DNA of 64,000 nt from Streptomyces violaceoruber (GTDB taxonomy: Bacteria > Actinomycetota > Actinomycetes > Streptomycetales > Streptomycetaceae): positions 1 to 64,000 of the forward strand of contig JODI01000019.1 of NCBI GenBank assembly GCA_000720805.1, written 5' to 3'. Every line of letters begins with the position of its first letter. The first letter of the stretch is position 1. Position numbers and translations under genes: made by a program. The notes under the pieces are model-generated. The model saw nothing but the letters and a program-made list of their open reading frames with translations, ran no database searches and had not been told where the DNA came from. This document shows positions 57,301 through 64,000 of the stretch, piece after piece.

Positions 57301-57677
57301 GTCCCCTCGCCGACTCCACTGCCCACCTCGCCCAGCGCGCCCGCCTCACCCTGACCGGCGCCCTCGCCCCGAACGGCGGCCGGAACGGGACCGGTGGCGG
57401 GGCAGGCCCGGGCGGGACCGGCACCGGCACTCCGGACGACCCGGCCCGTGCCCTCGGCCTGACCGGCCGGGAACGCGACGTCCTGCGCCTGGTCTCCGCC
57501 GGCCGCACCAACCGCCAGATAGCCGAGGAACTGTTCATCTCCCCGAAGACGGCCAGCGTCCACGTCTCGAACATCCTGGCCAAACTCGGCGTCTCCGGCC
57601 GGGGCGAGGCGGCGGCGGTGGCCCATCGGCTGGACCTGTTCGCCGCCGACGCTTCCCAGGTGCCGACGCCGGGTTGA
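54312..57677 (+). CDS. Large ATP-binding LuxR-family regulator (LAL type)
   Basis: About 1121 aa. After a roughly 95-residue low-complexity start comes an AAA-type ATPase: VFVGRDDELEML, Walker A GGEAGVGKTRLVEEF, Walker B VVVLEDLHWADAST, then sensor regions and a long TPR-like helical part. The last 65 residues are a LuxR helix-turn-helix (LTGRERDVLRLVSAGRTNRQIAEELFISPKTASVHVSNILAKLGV). LAL regulators activate transcription, some in antibiotic clusters. Within the helical part an unusual DPPPGSQPGSSRGDP stretch comes from a palindromic DNA insert. Targets unknown. Confidence 0.9.
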   Translation: MNGGAQAEDPTGPFARGAAASGVAVRDAEVGATAHGVAAPAVPAVRRPKPAAAVPARTAVAVGPVGKTGAVVSDPRAMLGAVETRSVSPVFVGRDDELEMLNDALARAAGEPQALLLGGEAGVGKTRLVEEFATAACRGGAVVALGGCVEIGADGLPFAPFSTALRALRRELPEELAAAAAGQEEELARLLPELGEAPLGRHDEEGTARLFELTARLLERVAADRTVVVVLEDLHWADASTRHLLAYLFRTLRTGRLVILATYRADDIHRRHPLRPLLAELDRLRTIRRIELGRFNRAEVGRQIAGILAAEPEPAQVDDIFERSDGNAFFVEELAVAAHEGCRSGLTDSLRDLLLVRVEGLPESAQRVARLVAEGGSTVEYRLLAAVAGLAEDDLIEALRAAVGANILLAAPGGDGYRFRHSLVREAVSDDLLPGERSRLNRRFAEALEADPTLVPADERVMRLASYWYHAHDPAKALPAVLDASVTARRRHAYSEQLRLLERAMELWDTAPEDVRARLRPVDCIEVYPPCGGCDPATTPLRYLDLMAEAAVAGRLCGERERALKIIKRALRLLEDEGDPPPGSQPGSSRGDPLRAAWFWVQRSRLVQAQARGDGWQELATAQDLVRGLPPSEVHAEVLSTVANWAMLHEPGPEAFSAAERAVEYARMVGAREIELNARLTLGCLMVDAGDVEAGLAELHEVKERAIEEGMTYVASRAHVNLPSELEAVGRSREAVPILEAGIAHTRKFGLLDSEAWIWGNLSDSLFALGRWDEAAEAAENALRVGHSAKPQGSGALRLANLALVRGDLAGAAAHLTAARAYYGTHDPTAQQALPLARIAIGVAAGEGRLPDARAELDRILESGIPPGTQRYGWALLLAAATAETAARDLPAAEPGRATALDRILGAVKKITTGAPVWLAVEKWVRAEVRRAQGEDTPELWSEVVTAFEPLEHPYDLARVRYRLAEALLAGGGEPERARATELLRLAHTVAEHLGARPLADSTAHLAQRARLTLTGALAPNGGRNGTGGGAGPGGTGTGTPDDPARALGLTGRERDVLRLVSAGRTNRQIAEELFISPKTASVHVSNILAKLGVSGRGEAAAVAHRLDLFAADASQVPTPG
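56042..56091 (+). repeat. Palindromic insert inside the LuxR-regulator coding region
   Basis: GGGGGACCC and GACCCCC flank an 11-bp stem CCCCCTGGCTC / GAGCCGGGGGG (one G-T pair) with a 12-nt loop. It adds about 15 residues rich in Pro, Gly and Ser without breaking the frame, between two regions of regular helical repeat. It looks like a small mobile palindromic element. Confidence 0.6.
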
Positions 57678-57711
57678 GGCGTACGCTGCAAGAGACCGGC
57701 AGGGAGGCGCC

Positions 57712-57915
57712 GTGTTCAACATGTTCGAGGAGCTGTTCGCACCCGGCCGCAAGCACACCCGCGACGAACAGAACCGGCTGGAGCTGACCCGGGAGGACGT
57801 CGGCGACGGCGATCCCGGGCGCGGTCCGATAGACCTCGCCTCCGGCAAGGTCGTCGTCGTACGGGCGCAGAGGCCGGACGAGGAGGACTCCCCGGCGGAC
57901 TCACTGGAGGAATGA
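57712..57915 (+). CDS. Small DUF6191-like acidic protein
   Basis: 67 aa from a GTG. Opening MFNMFEELFAPGRKHTRDEQNRLELTREDV, then GPIDLASGKVVVVRA and an acidic end PDEEDSPADSLEE. This pattern occurs in many streptomycetes; function unknown. GGGAGGCGCC precedes the start. It follows the large regulator by 34 bp and may be co-transcribed. Confidence 0.75.
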   Translation: MFNMFEELFAPGRKHTRDEQNRLELTREDVGDGDPGRGPIDLASGKVVVVRAQRPDEEDSPADSLEE

Positions 57916-57981
57916 GCCAGGTAGAGCGGGCCCGCGCGGGAGCGAGCCCCCCGGCCGGCGCGTCTCTTGAGTACGAGGCTC

Positions 57982-59151
57982 CTAGTTCACCTGTATCTCC
58001 AGGATCCGGTCGTCCCCGGTCTTCGGGCTGCCCCGGCCGTCCGTGTTGCTGGTCACCAGCCATAGCTTGTCGCCGCCCGCCGCGACCACTGTGCGCAGCC
58101 GGCCGTACTCGCCCTGGAGGAAGGCCTGCGGGTCGGCCGAGGCCTCGGTGCCCTTGAGGGGGATGCGCCACAGGCGCTGGCCCCTGAGGCCCGCCATCCA
58201 GATCGAGCCCTTGGTGTAGGCGGCACCGCTGGGGGATGCGTCGTCCGTGTGCCACTGGGCCACCGGGTTGCGGTAGGCGGAGTTGCCGGACCGGCCTTCG
58301 GCGTCCGGCCAGCCGTAGTTGCCCCCCGGCTTGATCGCGTTCAGCTCGTCCCAGGTGTCCTGGCCGAACTCCGAGGCGAACAGGCGCTGCTTGGAGTCCC
58401 AGGCCAGACCCTGCACATTGCGGTGGCCGAACGAATACACCGGGGAGTTCGGGAACGGGTTGCCCGGAGCCGGGTCGCCCTCCGGAGTCAGCCGGAGGAT
58501 CTTGCCGCCGAGGGACTTGGTGTTCTGGGACAGACCGGTGTCGCCGCTCTCGCCGGTGCCCGCGTACAGCATCCGGTCCGGGCCGAAGGCGATCCGGCCG
58601 CCGTTGTGGATCACGCCCTTGGGGATGCCCTTGAAGATCGTGTCGGGCGCGCCCAGCTGCTCGCCGGAGGGCTTCTTCTCGTCGTACAGCATCCGGACGA
58701 CGCGGTTGTCCGAGGCCGAGGTGAAGTACGCGTAGACCATGTGGTCCGAGGCGTAGTCCGGGGAGAGCGCGATGCCCAGCAGACCGCCCTCGCCGGCCGG
58801 GGAGACGCCGGTCACCTCGCCCAGCTCGGTCTTCTTGCCCGACTGCGTGTCGACCCGGGTGATCGTGCCCTTGTCACGGGAGGAGACCAGCAGATCGCCG
58901 TCCGGAAGCGGGGCCACGCCCCATGGGGTGTTCAGGCCCTCGGCGACCGTGCGCACCACCTTCGCCGAGCCCTTGGCGGGGGGAGTGGGCTCGGCGGCCT
59001 GGCCGGAGGGGGAGGACCCTCCCGCCGCCGTACGACTCGGTGCGGCGCTGTCATCGGCGTCCGGTGATCCCCCTCCGCCGTCGGAGGAGCAGCCGGCCGT
59101 CAGCAGGAGCGCGGCCGTGGCCAACGCGGCCGACACAACTCGACGTTGCAC
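57982..59151 (-). CDS. PQQ-dependent sugar (glucose/sorbosone) dehydrogenase-like lipoprotein
   Basis: About 389 aa. GTG start with GAAGGGA 8 nt upstream; hydrophobic segment and lipobox LTAGC, then a Gly/Ser/Ala-rich linker. The body is a six-bladed propeller of the soluble glucose dehydrogenase type: AEGLNTPWGVAPLPDGDLLVSSRDKGTI, GEGGLLGIALSPDY, VIHNGGRIAFGPDRMLYAGTGE (with the catalytic-type His), SFGHRNVQGLAWDS and GGNYGWPDAEG. It should act outside the cell with PQQ as cofactor if one is present; substrate unknown. Confidence 0.88.
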   Translation of the reverse strand: MQRRVVSAALATAALLLTAGCSSDGGGGSPDADDSAAPSRTAAGGSSPSGQAAEPTPPAKGSAKVVRTVAEGLNTPWGVAPLPDGDLLVSSRDKGTITRVDTQSGKKTELGEVTGVSPAGEGGLLGIALSPDYASDHMVYAYFTSASDNRVVRMLYDEKKPSGEQLGAPDTIFKGIPKGVIHNGGRIAFGPDRMLYAGTGESGDTGLSQNTKSLGGKILRLTPEGDPAPGNPFPNSPVYSFGHRNVQGLAWDSKQRLFASEFGQDTWDELNAIKPGGNYGWPDAEGRSGNSAYRNPVAQWHTDDASPSGAAYTKGSIWMAGLRGQRLWRIPLKGTEASADPQAFLQGEYGRLRTVVAAGGDKLWLVTSNTDGRGSPKTGDDRILEIQVN

Positions 59152-59260
59152 GATCTTGGTCCCTTCGACGGTGGTCTCGCGGCAGGTTCTACTGTTCATA
59201 CACCGCTCGCACCTCACAGGTTCCCGATCACCGCAACCCGATGTGCGCCCGCGCCGCCCG

Positions 59261-60259
59261 TCACTCCCAGGAGCCCCGCGCCCGCGGCAGTCCCGCCACC
59301 TCCGCGAGGTCCCGCGTGGTCAGTCGCAGGGTCGCCGACCGGGCGTTTTCCGCCACCCAGCGCTCCCGTTTGGTGCCGGGGACCGGGATGACGTGGCGCC
59401 CTTGGGCCAGGATCCACGCCAGGGCCACCTGGGCCGGTGTGACGTCCTCGCCGTGGCGCCCGGCGATCCGGCGCAGGCCGGCCACGATCGGCTGGTTCGC
59501 GGCCATCATCTCCGCGGTGAAGCGGGGGTGGCGGGCGCGGACGTCGTCCCGTTCGAAGCCCTCGCCGGGGGTGAGCGTGCCGGTCAGGAAGCCGTTGCCG
59601 AGGGGCATCGCGGCGAGGAAACCGATGCCGCGGCTCTCGCACCAGGGCAGCAGCGTCTCCGTGGCCTCCGGCGACCACACCGACAGCTCCGCCTCCACCG
59701 CGCTCACCGGGAAGACCTGCTGCACCCGGCGCAGCTGCCGGATCGTCGCGTCGTGCAGCCCGCCCCCGGACCGGCGGCCGCTTCGCGCTCCCACCGCGCA
59801 CAGCCCCAAGGACCGTACCTTTCCGGCCTGTACGAGCTCCGCCATCGCCCCCCAGGTCTCCTCGACCGGAACCTCCGGGTCCGCCCGGTGCAGCTGGTAG
59901 AGGTCGATGACGTCGGTCTGCAGTCGCCGCAGGGAGGCGTCGCAGGCCCGTTTCACATAGCCGGGGCGGCCGTTGGCCACGATGTGCTGCTCGCCCACCA
60001 GCAGGCCGACCTTGGTCGAGACGAAGGCGTCCTGGCGGCGTTCCTTCAGCGCTCGTCCGATCAGCAGCTCGTTGGTGAACGGGCCGTACATGTCGGCGGT
60101 GTCCAGGAGCGTCGAGCCCAGGTCCAGCGCCCGGTGCACGGCCCTGAGCGACTCCTCGCCGCGCTGCCGCGAACCGCTGTACGCCCAGCTCATCGGCATG
60201 CATCCGAGTCCGACGGCTCCCACCGCGAGCGCCGCCGCGCCGATCGTCCTGCGCTCCAC
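59261..60259 (-). CDS. Aldo/keto reductase
   Basis: About 332 aa from a GTG with GGGAGGG upstream. (Beta/alpha)8 reductase using NADPH. The catalytic tetrad is visible: Asp and Tyr in STLLDTADMYGPFTNE, Lys in FVSTKVGLL, His in DVIDLYQLHRAD. The cofactor loop is RHVIPVPGTKRERW. An internal stretch GARSGRRSGGGLHD is longer than usual. Substrate unknown; divergent to a 2-hydroxyacid dehydrogenase with 76 bp between. Confidence 0.9.
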   Translation of the reverse strand: MERRTIGAAALAVGAVGLGCMPMSWAYSGSRQRGEESLRAVHRALDLGSTLLDTADMYGPFTNELLIGRALKERRQDAFVSTKVGLLVGEQHIVANGRPGYVKRACDASLRRLQTDVIDLYQLHRADPEVPVEETWGAMAELVQAGKVRSLGLCAVGARSGRRSGGGLHDATIRQLRRVQQVFPVSAVEAELSVWSPEATETLLPWCESRGIGFLAAMPLGNGFLTGTLTPGEGFERDDVRARHPRFTAEMMAANQPIVAGLRRIAGRHGEDVTPAQVALAWILAQGRHVIPVPGTKRERWVAENARSATLRLTTRDLAEVAGLPRARGSWE

Positions 60260-60335
60260 CTGCTCGTTACCCTCCCTGTCCCGGTCCCCCAACCTAACCT
60301 CTGCGCTGCCGCGTCCCTGACATAGCCTCCTGACC

Positions 60336-61289
60336 ATGACTGCTGCTGATGTGTGGCTCCCCGTTCCGCCGGAGGAGATCGACGGGCTCCCCGAGGGCCT
60401 CAACTACCGCTTCTGGAACGGCGAGGAGGACTTTCCCGCCGACCCCGCCGACTGCGCCTTCTACGTCGTCCCCTACATGCGGCCCGTCGACGTCGTGCTG
60501 CGGCCCCTTGCGAAGCTGAGCTCCGTGCAGGTCGTGCAGACGTTGTCCGCGGGCACCGACGCCGTCGAGCCGGGCCTGAAGCACCTGCCCCCCGGTGTGC
60601 GTCTGTGCAATGCGCGCGGGGTGCACGAGGCGAGCACGGCCGAGCTGGCGCTCGCGCTGATCCTCGCCTCGCTGCGGGGCGTTCCGGACTTCGTCCGCGC
60701 GCAGGACCGCGGGGAGTGGCGCGGTGGGTTCCGGCCCGCCCTGGCCGACCGGAACGTGCTCATCGTGGGCTACGGCTCGATCGGATCCGCGATCGAGGAC
60801 CGGCTCGTCCCCTTCGAGGTAGCGCGGGTGGCGCGCGTCGCGCGCTCCGCACGCACCACGGCGCGCGGACCGGTGCACCCACTCACCGACCTGCACGCCC
60901 TGCTGCCGGACGCGGACGTCGTCGTCCTCGTCACACCGCTCACCGAGACCACCCGCCACCTGGTGAACGCCGACTTCCTCGCCCGTATGAAGGACGGCGC
61001 GCTGCTGGTCAACGTGGCCCGCGGCCCGATCGTCGACACCAAGGCGCTGCTCGCGGAGCTGGAGAGCGGCCGCCTGACCGCCGCCCTCGACGTCACCGAC
61101 CCCGAGCCGCTGCCGCCGGGCCACCCCCTGTGGCAGGCACCCGGCGTGCTCATCAGCCCGCACGTCGGCGGCCCCACGTCCGCGTTCCTGCCGCGCGCCA
61201 AGCGGCTCCTGGTGGACCAGTTGAACCGTTTCGTGAACCGGGAACCGCTGCGCAACGTGATCCTTACGACAGGCACAACCGGCGTCTGA
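60336..61289 (+). CDS. D-isomer-specific 2-hydroxyacid dehydrogenase
   Basis: 317 aa. NAD-binding domain with RNVLIVGYGSIGSAIEDRL (G-x-G-x-x-G) at about residue 145, VLVTPLTETTRHLVNADFL, the catalytic Arg in LVNVARGPIVDT, Glu in ALDVTDPEPLPPGHPLW and His in LISPHVGGPT. The family reduces 2-keto acids or oxidises D-2-hydroxyacids; the exact substrate is not visible. Confidence 0.92.
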   Translation: MTAADVWLPVPPEEIDGLPEGLNYRFWNGEEDFPADPADCAFYVVPYMRPVDVVLRPLAKLSSVQVVQTLSAGTDAVEPGLKHLPPGVRLCNARGVHEASTAELALALILASLRGVPDFVRAQDRGEWRGGFRPALADRNVLIVGYGSIGSAIEDRLVPFEVARVARVARSARTTARGPVHPLTDLHALLPDADVVVLVTPLTETTRHLVNADFLARMKDGALLVNVARGPIVDTKALLAELESGRLTAALDVTDPEPLPPGHPLWQAPGVLISPHVGGPTSAFLPRAKRLLVDQLNRFVNREPLRNVILTTGTTGV

Positions 61290-61753
61290 CCCCCGCGGGT
61301 TGAGCCGCACGCGCGCGATCCGCGCGACGGACGCAACCGGGGCGCAATCCGTTTCCGGTACCCTCCGCAACCTCCCGGACGCGGTCCGTGCTCGCGTTGC
61401 CGCTGGTCGTCACGGAGCGTAGAGGAACTATGTCCCTGAGTGACGAGACTGGTGTATCGTCCCGACAGGGGCTGCGCCGCGCACCGTTCGGCGCCGGGGA
61501 TGGATTTCAGACTGTGAGGGGGGCGACGGGCGATGCACGGCCTATGGACGAACGATCCGACGCGGCGGAGCCGCCGCCGGCGACCCTGGCACACGGCCGC
61601 GCGCGGCCGCGGTCACCATGGCGGTCGTACCGGACACCGCGGTCATCACCACCGCAGCCACCATCACCGCGGGCACAGCAGCCGCAGAAGGCATGCGCAG
61701 CCGCCACGCCGGGACCCGAGGGACCTCGGGGCGGCCAGGACCGGGAGGGCCCG
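61290..61753. other. Leader region before the second GGDEF-EAL gene
   Basis: No separate gene is supported. An ATG at 61430 with GAGGAACT before it, and another at 61544, open the same frame as the downstream protein and would add up to 108 residues, but third-position GC is low and the reading is Pro/Arg-rich. The promoter should lie left of about 61430. Confidence 0.5.
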
Positions 61754-64000
61754 GTGAACTCGCCCCCGCCTTCCACGACCACTCTCGACGCGGTGGTGCG
61801 GGTCCAGCCCGCGCCGGGGCCGGCACCGACCCGCCCCCCGGCCGCCGACAGCGGACCGAGCCTGGTCCGCCAACTCGTCCTGGCCCTGGTGTGCGCGGGA
61901 TACGCCGTCGGTTCCGCGGTCGGCTGGGGCTCGCGCGAAGTCGCGTTGATCATGGGCGATTTCGGGCTGAGCGCCGCGGCGGGCGCCGGGGCCGTGTCCT
62001 GCTTCCTCTACGCCCGCGACCCCCAAATCCGCTTTCGACCCGCCTGGCTGCTGTTCGCCCTCTCCTCGACGATGGCGGCCCTGGGCAACCTGGTCTGGGG
62101 GTGGTACGAGGTCGTCCTGGGTACCACCGTCCCCAGCCCCAGCTACGCCGACCTGTTCTTCCTCTGCTTCGCGCCGCCCGCGATCGTGGGCCTGCTGGTG
62201 CTCGCCAAGCGCCCGGTGACGAAGGCGGGCTGGGTCTGTCTCGGTCTGGACGCCTGGCTGATCGGCGGCTCCCTGCTCACGCTGTCCTGGAGCCTCGCCC
62301 TCGCGCAGGCGGCGAAGTCCGAGGGCTCGAGCGTGGCGCACGCCGCGCTGTCGCTCGCGTACCCGCTGCTGGACATCGTCCTGCTCAGCATGGTGCTCGC
62401 CCTGCACTTCAGGCGCTCGTCGGTGAACCGTACGGCGGTCAACACCGCCATCGGCGCACTCGCCCTGACCGTGATGTGCGACGCCCTGTTCACCTCGCCG
62501 CTGCTGCACGACGCCTACCGCTCGGGCCAGTTGCTCGACGCGGGCTGGTTCGCCGGTTCGCTGCTGCTCGCGTACGCCCCCTGGGCCGCCCCGCGGTCCG
62601 GGGGCGACGCCGACCGGCCGCATCCGCCGGGGCGCGCGCGCCTGGTGCGCGAGCACCTGCCGGGACAGCGCTCCGGTCCGCACCATCATCCGCCCGCGCA
62701 GGGAGATGATCACAGCCGGTACCCGGCCGCCCGGCCCATCGCCGGCTCCCTGGCCGCGCTCACGCCCTATCTCGCCGCCGCCGTCTGCACCCTGGGGATC
62801 CTCTACAACGTCCTCAACGGCCGCAGCGTCGACCGCGTGGTGCTCATCACCGGCGGCACCGTGGTGCTCGCCCTCGTGATGCGCCAGGGCATCATGCTGC
62901 TCGACAACATCATCCTCGCCCAGGAACTGGCGCAGAAGGAGAATCACTTCCGCTCCCTGGTGCAGGGTTCCAGCGACGTCATCATGATCGCCGCGCCGAA
63001 CGGCATCCTCCGGTACGTCTCCCCGGCCGCCGCCGGGGTGTACGGCCGCCCCGCGGAGGACCTCGTCGGCACGGAACTGGCCGCACTCATCCACCCGGAG
63101 GACCTGGGCTGCGTGGTGCACGAGGTGCGCCGCTTCCTCGCCGCCAGCCCTCTCGACGAACCCACCACCCGCATCGAGTGCCGCTTCCGGTCCGGCGACG
63201 GCGGCTGGCTCAACGTCGAGTCCACCGTCAACCGCCACCAAGGCGGCCTCATCTTCAACAGCAGGGACGTCACCGAGAGGGTGCGTCTGCAGGCGCAGCT
63301 CCAGCACAACGCCGAGCACGACCCGCTGACCGACCTGCCCAACCGCGCCCTGTTCACCCGGCGCGTCCAGCAGGCCCTGTCCGGCCGCCGTTCCACCGAC
63401 CGGGGTGCCGCCCTGCGCGGCACAGCTGTCCTCTTCATCGACCTCGACGGCTTCAAGGCCGTCAACGACACGATCGGGCACCAGGCCGGGGACGAGTTGC
63501 TCGTCCAGGCCGCCCGCAGACTGCAGGACGCCGTCCGCCACGGCGACACCGCCTCCCGGCTCGGCGGCGACGAGTTCGCGGCCCTGATCGTCGGAGACGG
63601 ATCCCAGGACCGGACCGCCCGTGAACGCCACATACTGGAGCTCGCCGAGCGTCTCAGGACCACCCTCTCGCAGCCCTATCTCATCGACGGCAACGATGTC
63701 CGGGTCAACGCCTCCATCGGAGTGGCCTTCGCCGAACAGGGCCTCGGTGCGGGCGAGTTGCTGCGCAACGCCGACCTCGCCATGTACCGCGCCAAGGCGG
63801 CCGGCAAGGGCCGGGTCGAGCTGTACGCCCCACAGATGCAGCAGGACGTCGTACGGAAGGCGGAGCTGGCCACGCGGCTGCGGGCCGCACTGCACGACGG
63901 CGAGTTCACGCTGCTGCACCAGCCGGTGGTGGGTCTGCAGGACGGCCGGATCGCGTCGGTGTCCGCGCAGGCGCGCTGGCGCTCCTCACAGGGGGTGCTG
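61754..64000 (+). CDS. cdgC: Membrane PAS-GGDEF-(degenerate EAL) protein, 3' end outside window
   Basis: At least 749 codons, cut by the window end. Eight or nine membrane helices (LVRQLVLALVCAGYAVGSAVG to IAGSLAALTPYLAAAVCTLGI region), a PAS domain from about residue 398 (FRSLVQGSSDVIMIAAPNGILRYV), then GGDEF (DPLTDLPNRALF; RLGGDEFAAL, motif at 604-608) with intact signature. The EAL domain begins LHDGEFTLLHQPVVGLQDG, but at the signature position reads SAQ in place of EAL. It should therefore make c-di-GMP and not hydrolyse it. The start is uncertain: GTG with GGGAGG used here; 61430 or 61544 are alternatives. The gene name is by recalled position. Confidence 0.8.
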   Translation, partial: MNSPPPSTTTLDAVVRVQPAPGPAPTRPPAADSGPSLVRQLVLALVCAGYAVGSAVGWGSREVALIMGDFGLSAAAGAGAVSCFLYARDPQIRFRPAWLLFALSSTMAALGNLVWGWYEVVLGTTVPSPSYADLFFLCFAPPAIVGLLVLAKRPVTKAGWVCLGLDAWLIGGSLLTLSWSLALAQAAKSEGSSVAHAALSLAYPLLDIVLLSMVLALHFRRSSVNRTAVNTAIGALALTVMCDALFTSPLLHDAYRSGQLLDAGWFAGSLLLAYAPWAAPRSGGDADRPHPPGRARLVREHLPGQRSGPHHHPPAQGDDHSRYPAARPIAGSLAALTPYLAAAVCTLGILYNVLNGRSVDRVVLITGGTVVLALVMRQGIMLLDNIILAQELAQKENHFRSLVQGSSDVIMIAAPNGILRYVSPAAAGVYGRPAEDLVGTELAALIHPEDLGCVVHEVRRFLAASPLDEPTTRIECRFRSGDGGWLNVESTVNRHQGGLIFNSRDVTERVRLQAQLQHNAEHDPLTDLPNRALFTRRVQQALSGRRSTDRGAALRGTAVLFIDLDGFKAVNDTIGHQAGDELLVQAARRLQDAVRHGDTASRLGGDEFAALIVGDGSQDRTARERHILELAERLRTTLSQPYLIDGNDVRVNASIGVAFAEQGLGAGELLRNADLAMYRAKAAGKGRVELYAPQMQQDVVRKAELATRLRAALHDGEFTLLHQPVVGLQDGRIASVSAQARWRSSQGVL

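Noticed and set aside
54114..57848. Open frame of over 1200 codons antisense to the LuxR-type regulator
   Set aside because: The plus strand carries Walker and helix-turn-helix motifs; the antisense reading has none.
61618..62709. Alternative frame at the start of the last gene (MAVVPDTAVITTAAT...)
   Set aside because: The first codons look well biased, but the frame soon runs antagonistic to the membrane-domain frame that leads into the PAS and GGDEF domains.

Overview
The window is very GC-rich, with strongly biased third codon positions, frequent GTG starts, ATGA/GTGA gene overlaps, rare TTA codons and purine-rich ribosome binding sites. This, the gene families present and the gene order point to the core chromosome of a Streptomyces species. 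From memory the order matches the S. coelicolor SCO5465-SCO5511 neighbourhood; that is recalled, not searched.

Layout. 0-5.2 kb: end of a polysaccharide deacetylase, a beta-propeller lipoprotein, an acetyltransferase divergent from a MerR regulator, an EF-hand protein, an F420/NADP reductase-like protein and a GH25 muramidase without signal peptide. 5.2-9.9 kb (minus strand): a glycine-use cluster gcvT-gcvH-glyA-sdaA behind a tandem glycine riboswitch, taking glycine through one-carbon units and serine to pyruvate. 10-12.7 kb: a P-loop protein and two SseB-like paralogues. 13.2-19.7 kb: a five-gene oligopeptide/nickel-type ABC importer (permease, binding lipoprotein, permease, two ATPases) followed by a secreted M1 aminopeptidase, which together suggest peptide scavenging. 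21-28.4 kb: TRIC-like channel, secreted esterase, thioesterase, DinB-like protein with a WYL regulator, TetR with a small membrane protein, DUF4190 protein and a cysteine desulfurase.

28.4-32.7 kb is an accessory block with less biased codon use: NmrA-like reductase, double zinc-finger protein, a broken DUF6192 gene with an intact RacP-like partner, and an IS5-family transposase. It separates the cysteine desulfurase from the amidase/mnmA pair; these are usually close neighbours in actinomycetes. 33.4-40.4 kb holds mnmA, small enzymes, a cobalamin-independent methionine synthase-like protein and ligA. 40.7-42.9 kb is a membrane GGDEF-EAL protein of the RmdB type, followed by a block of degenerate repeats, a TetR/DUF4267 pair, a cupin, and gatC-gatA-(small membrane protein)-gatB. 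49-61 kb carries a methyltransferase, an MMPL exporter, a RimJ/L-type acetyltransferase, a large LuxR-type ATPase regulator with small satellite ORFs, a PQQ-type sugar dehydrogenase, an aldo/keto reductase and a 2-hydroxyacid dehydrogenase. The window ends inside a second membrane PAS-GGDEF-EAL protein whose EAL signature is lost.

The most notable signals are: a long hairpin that holds the start codon of the M1 aminopeptidase in an internal loop, followed by a TTA codon at residue 9; a TTA codon just after the GGDEF motif of the RmdB-like protein; six exact-period 20-bp tandem repeats upstream of the DUF4190 gene; an in-frame palindromic insert in the LuxR-type regulator; and a roughly 600-bp field of 26-bp palindromic repeats. 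No tRNA, rRNA or CRISPR array was recognised.
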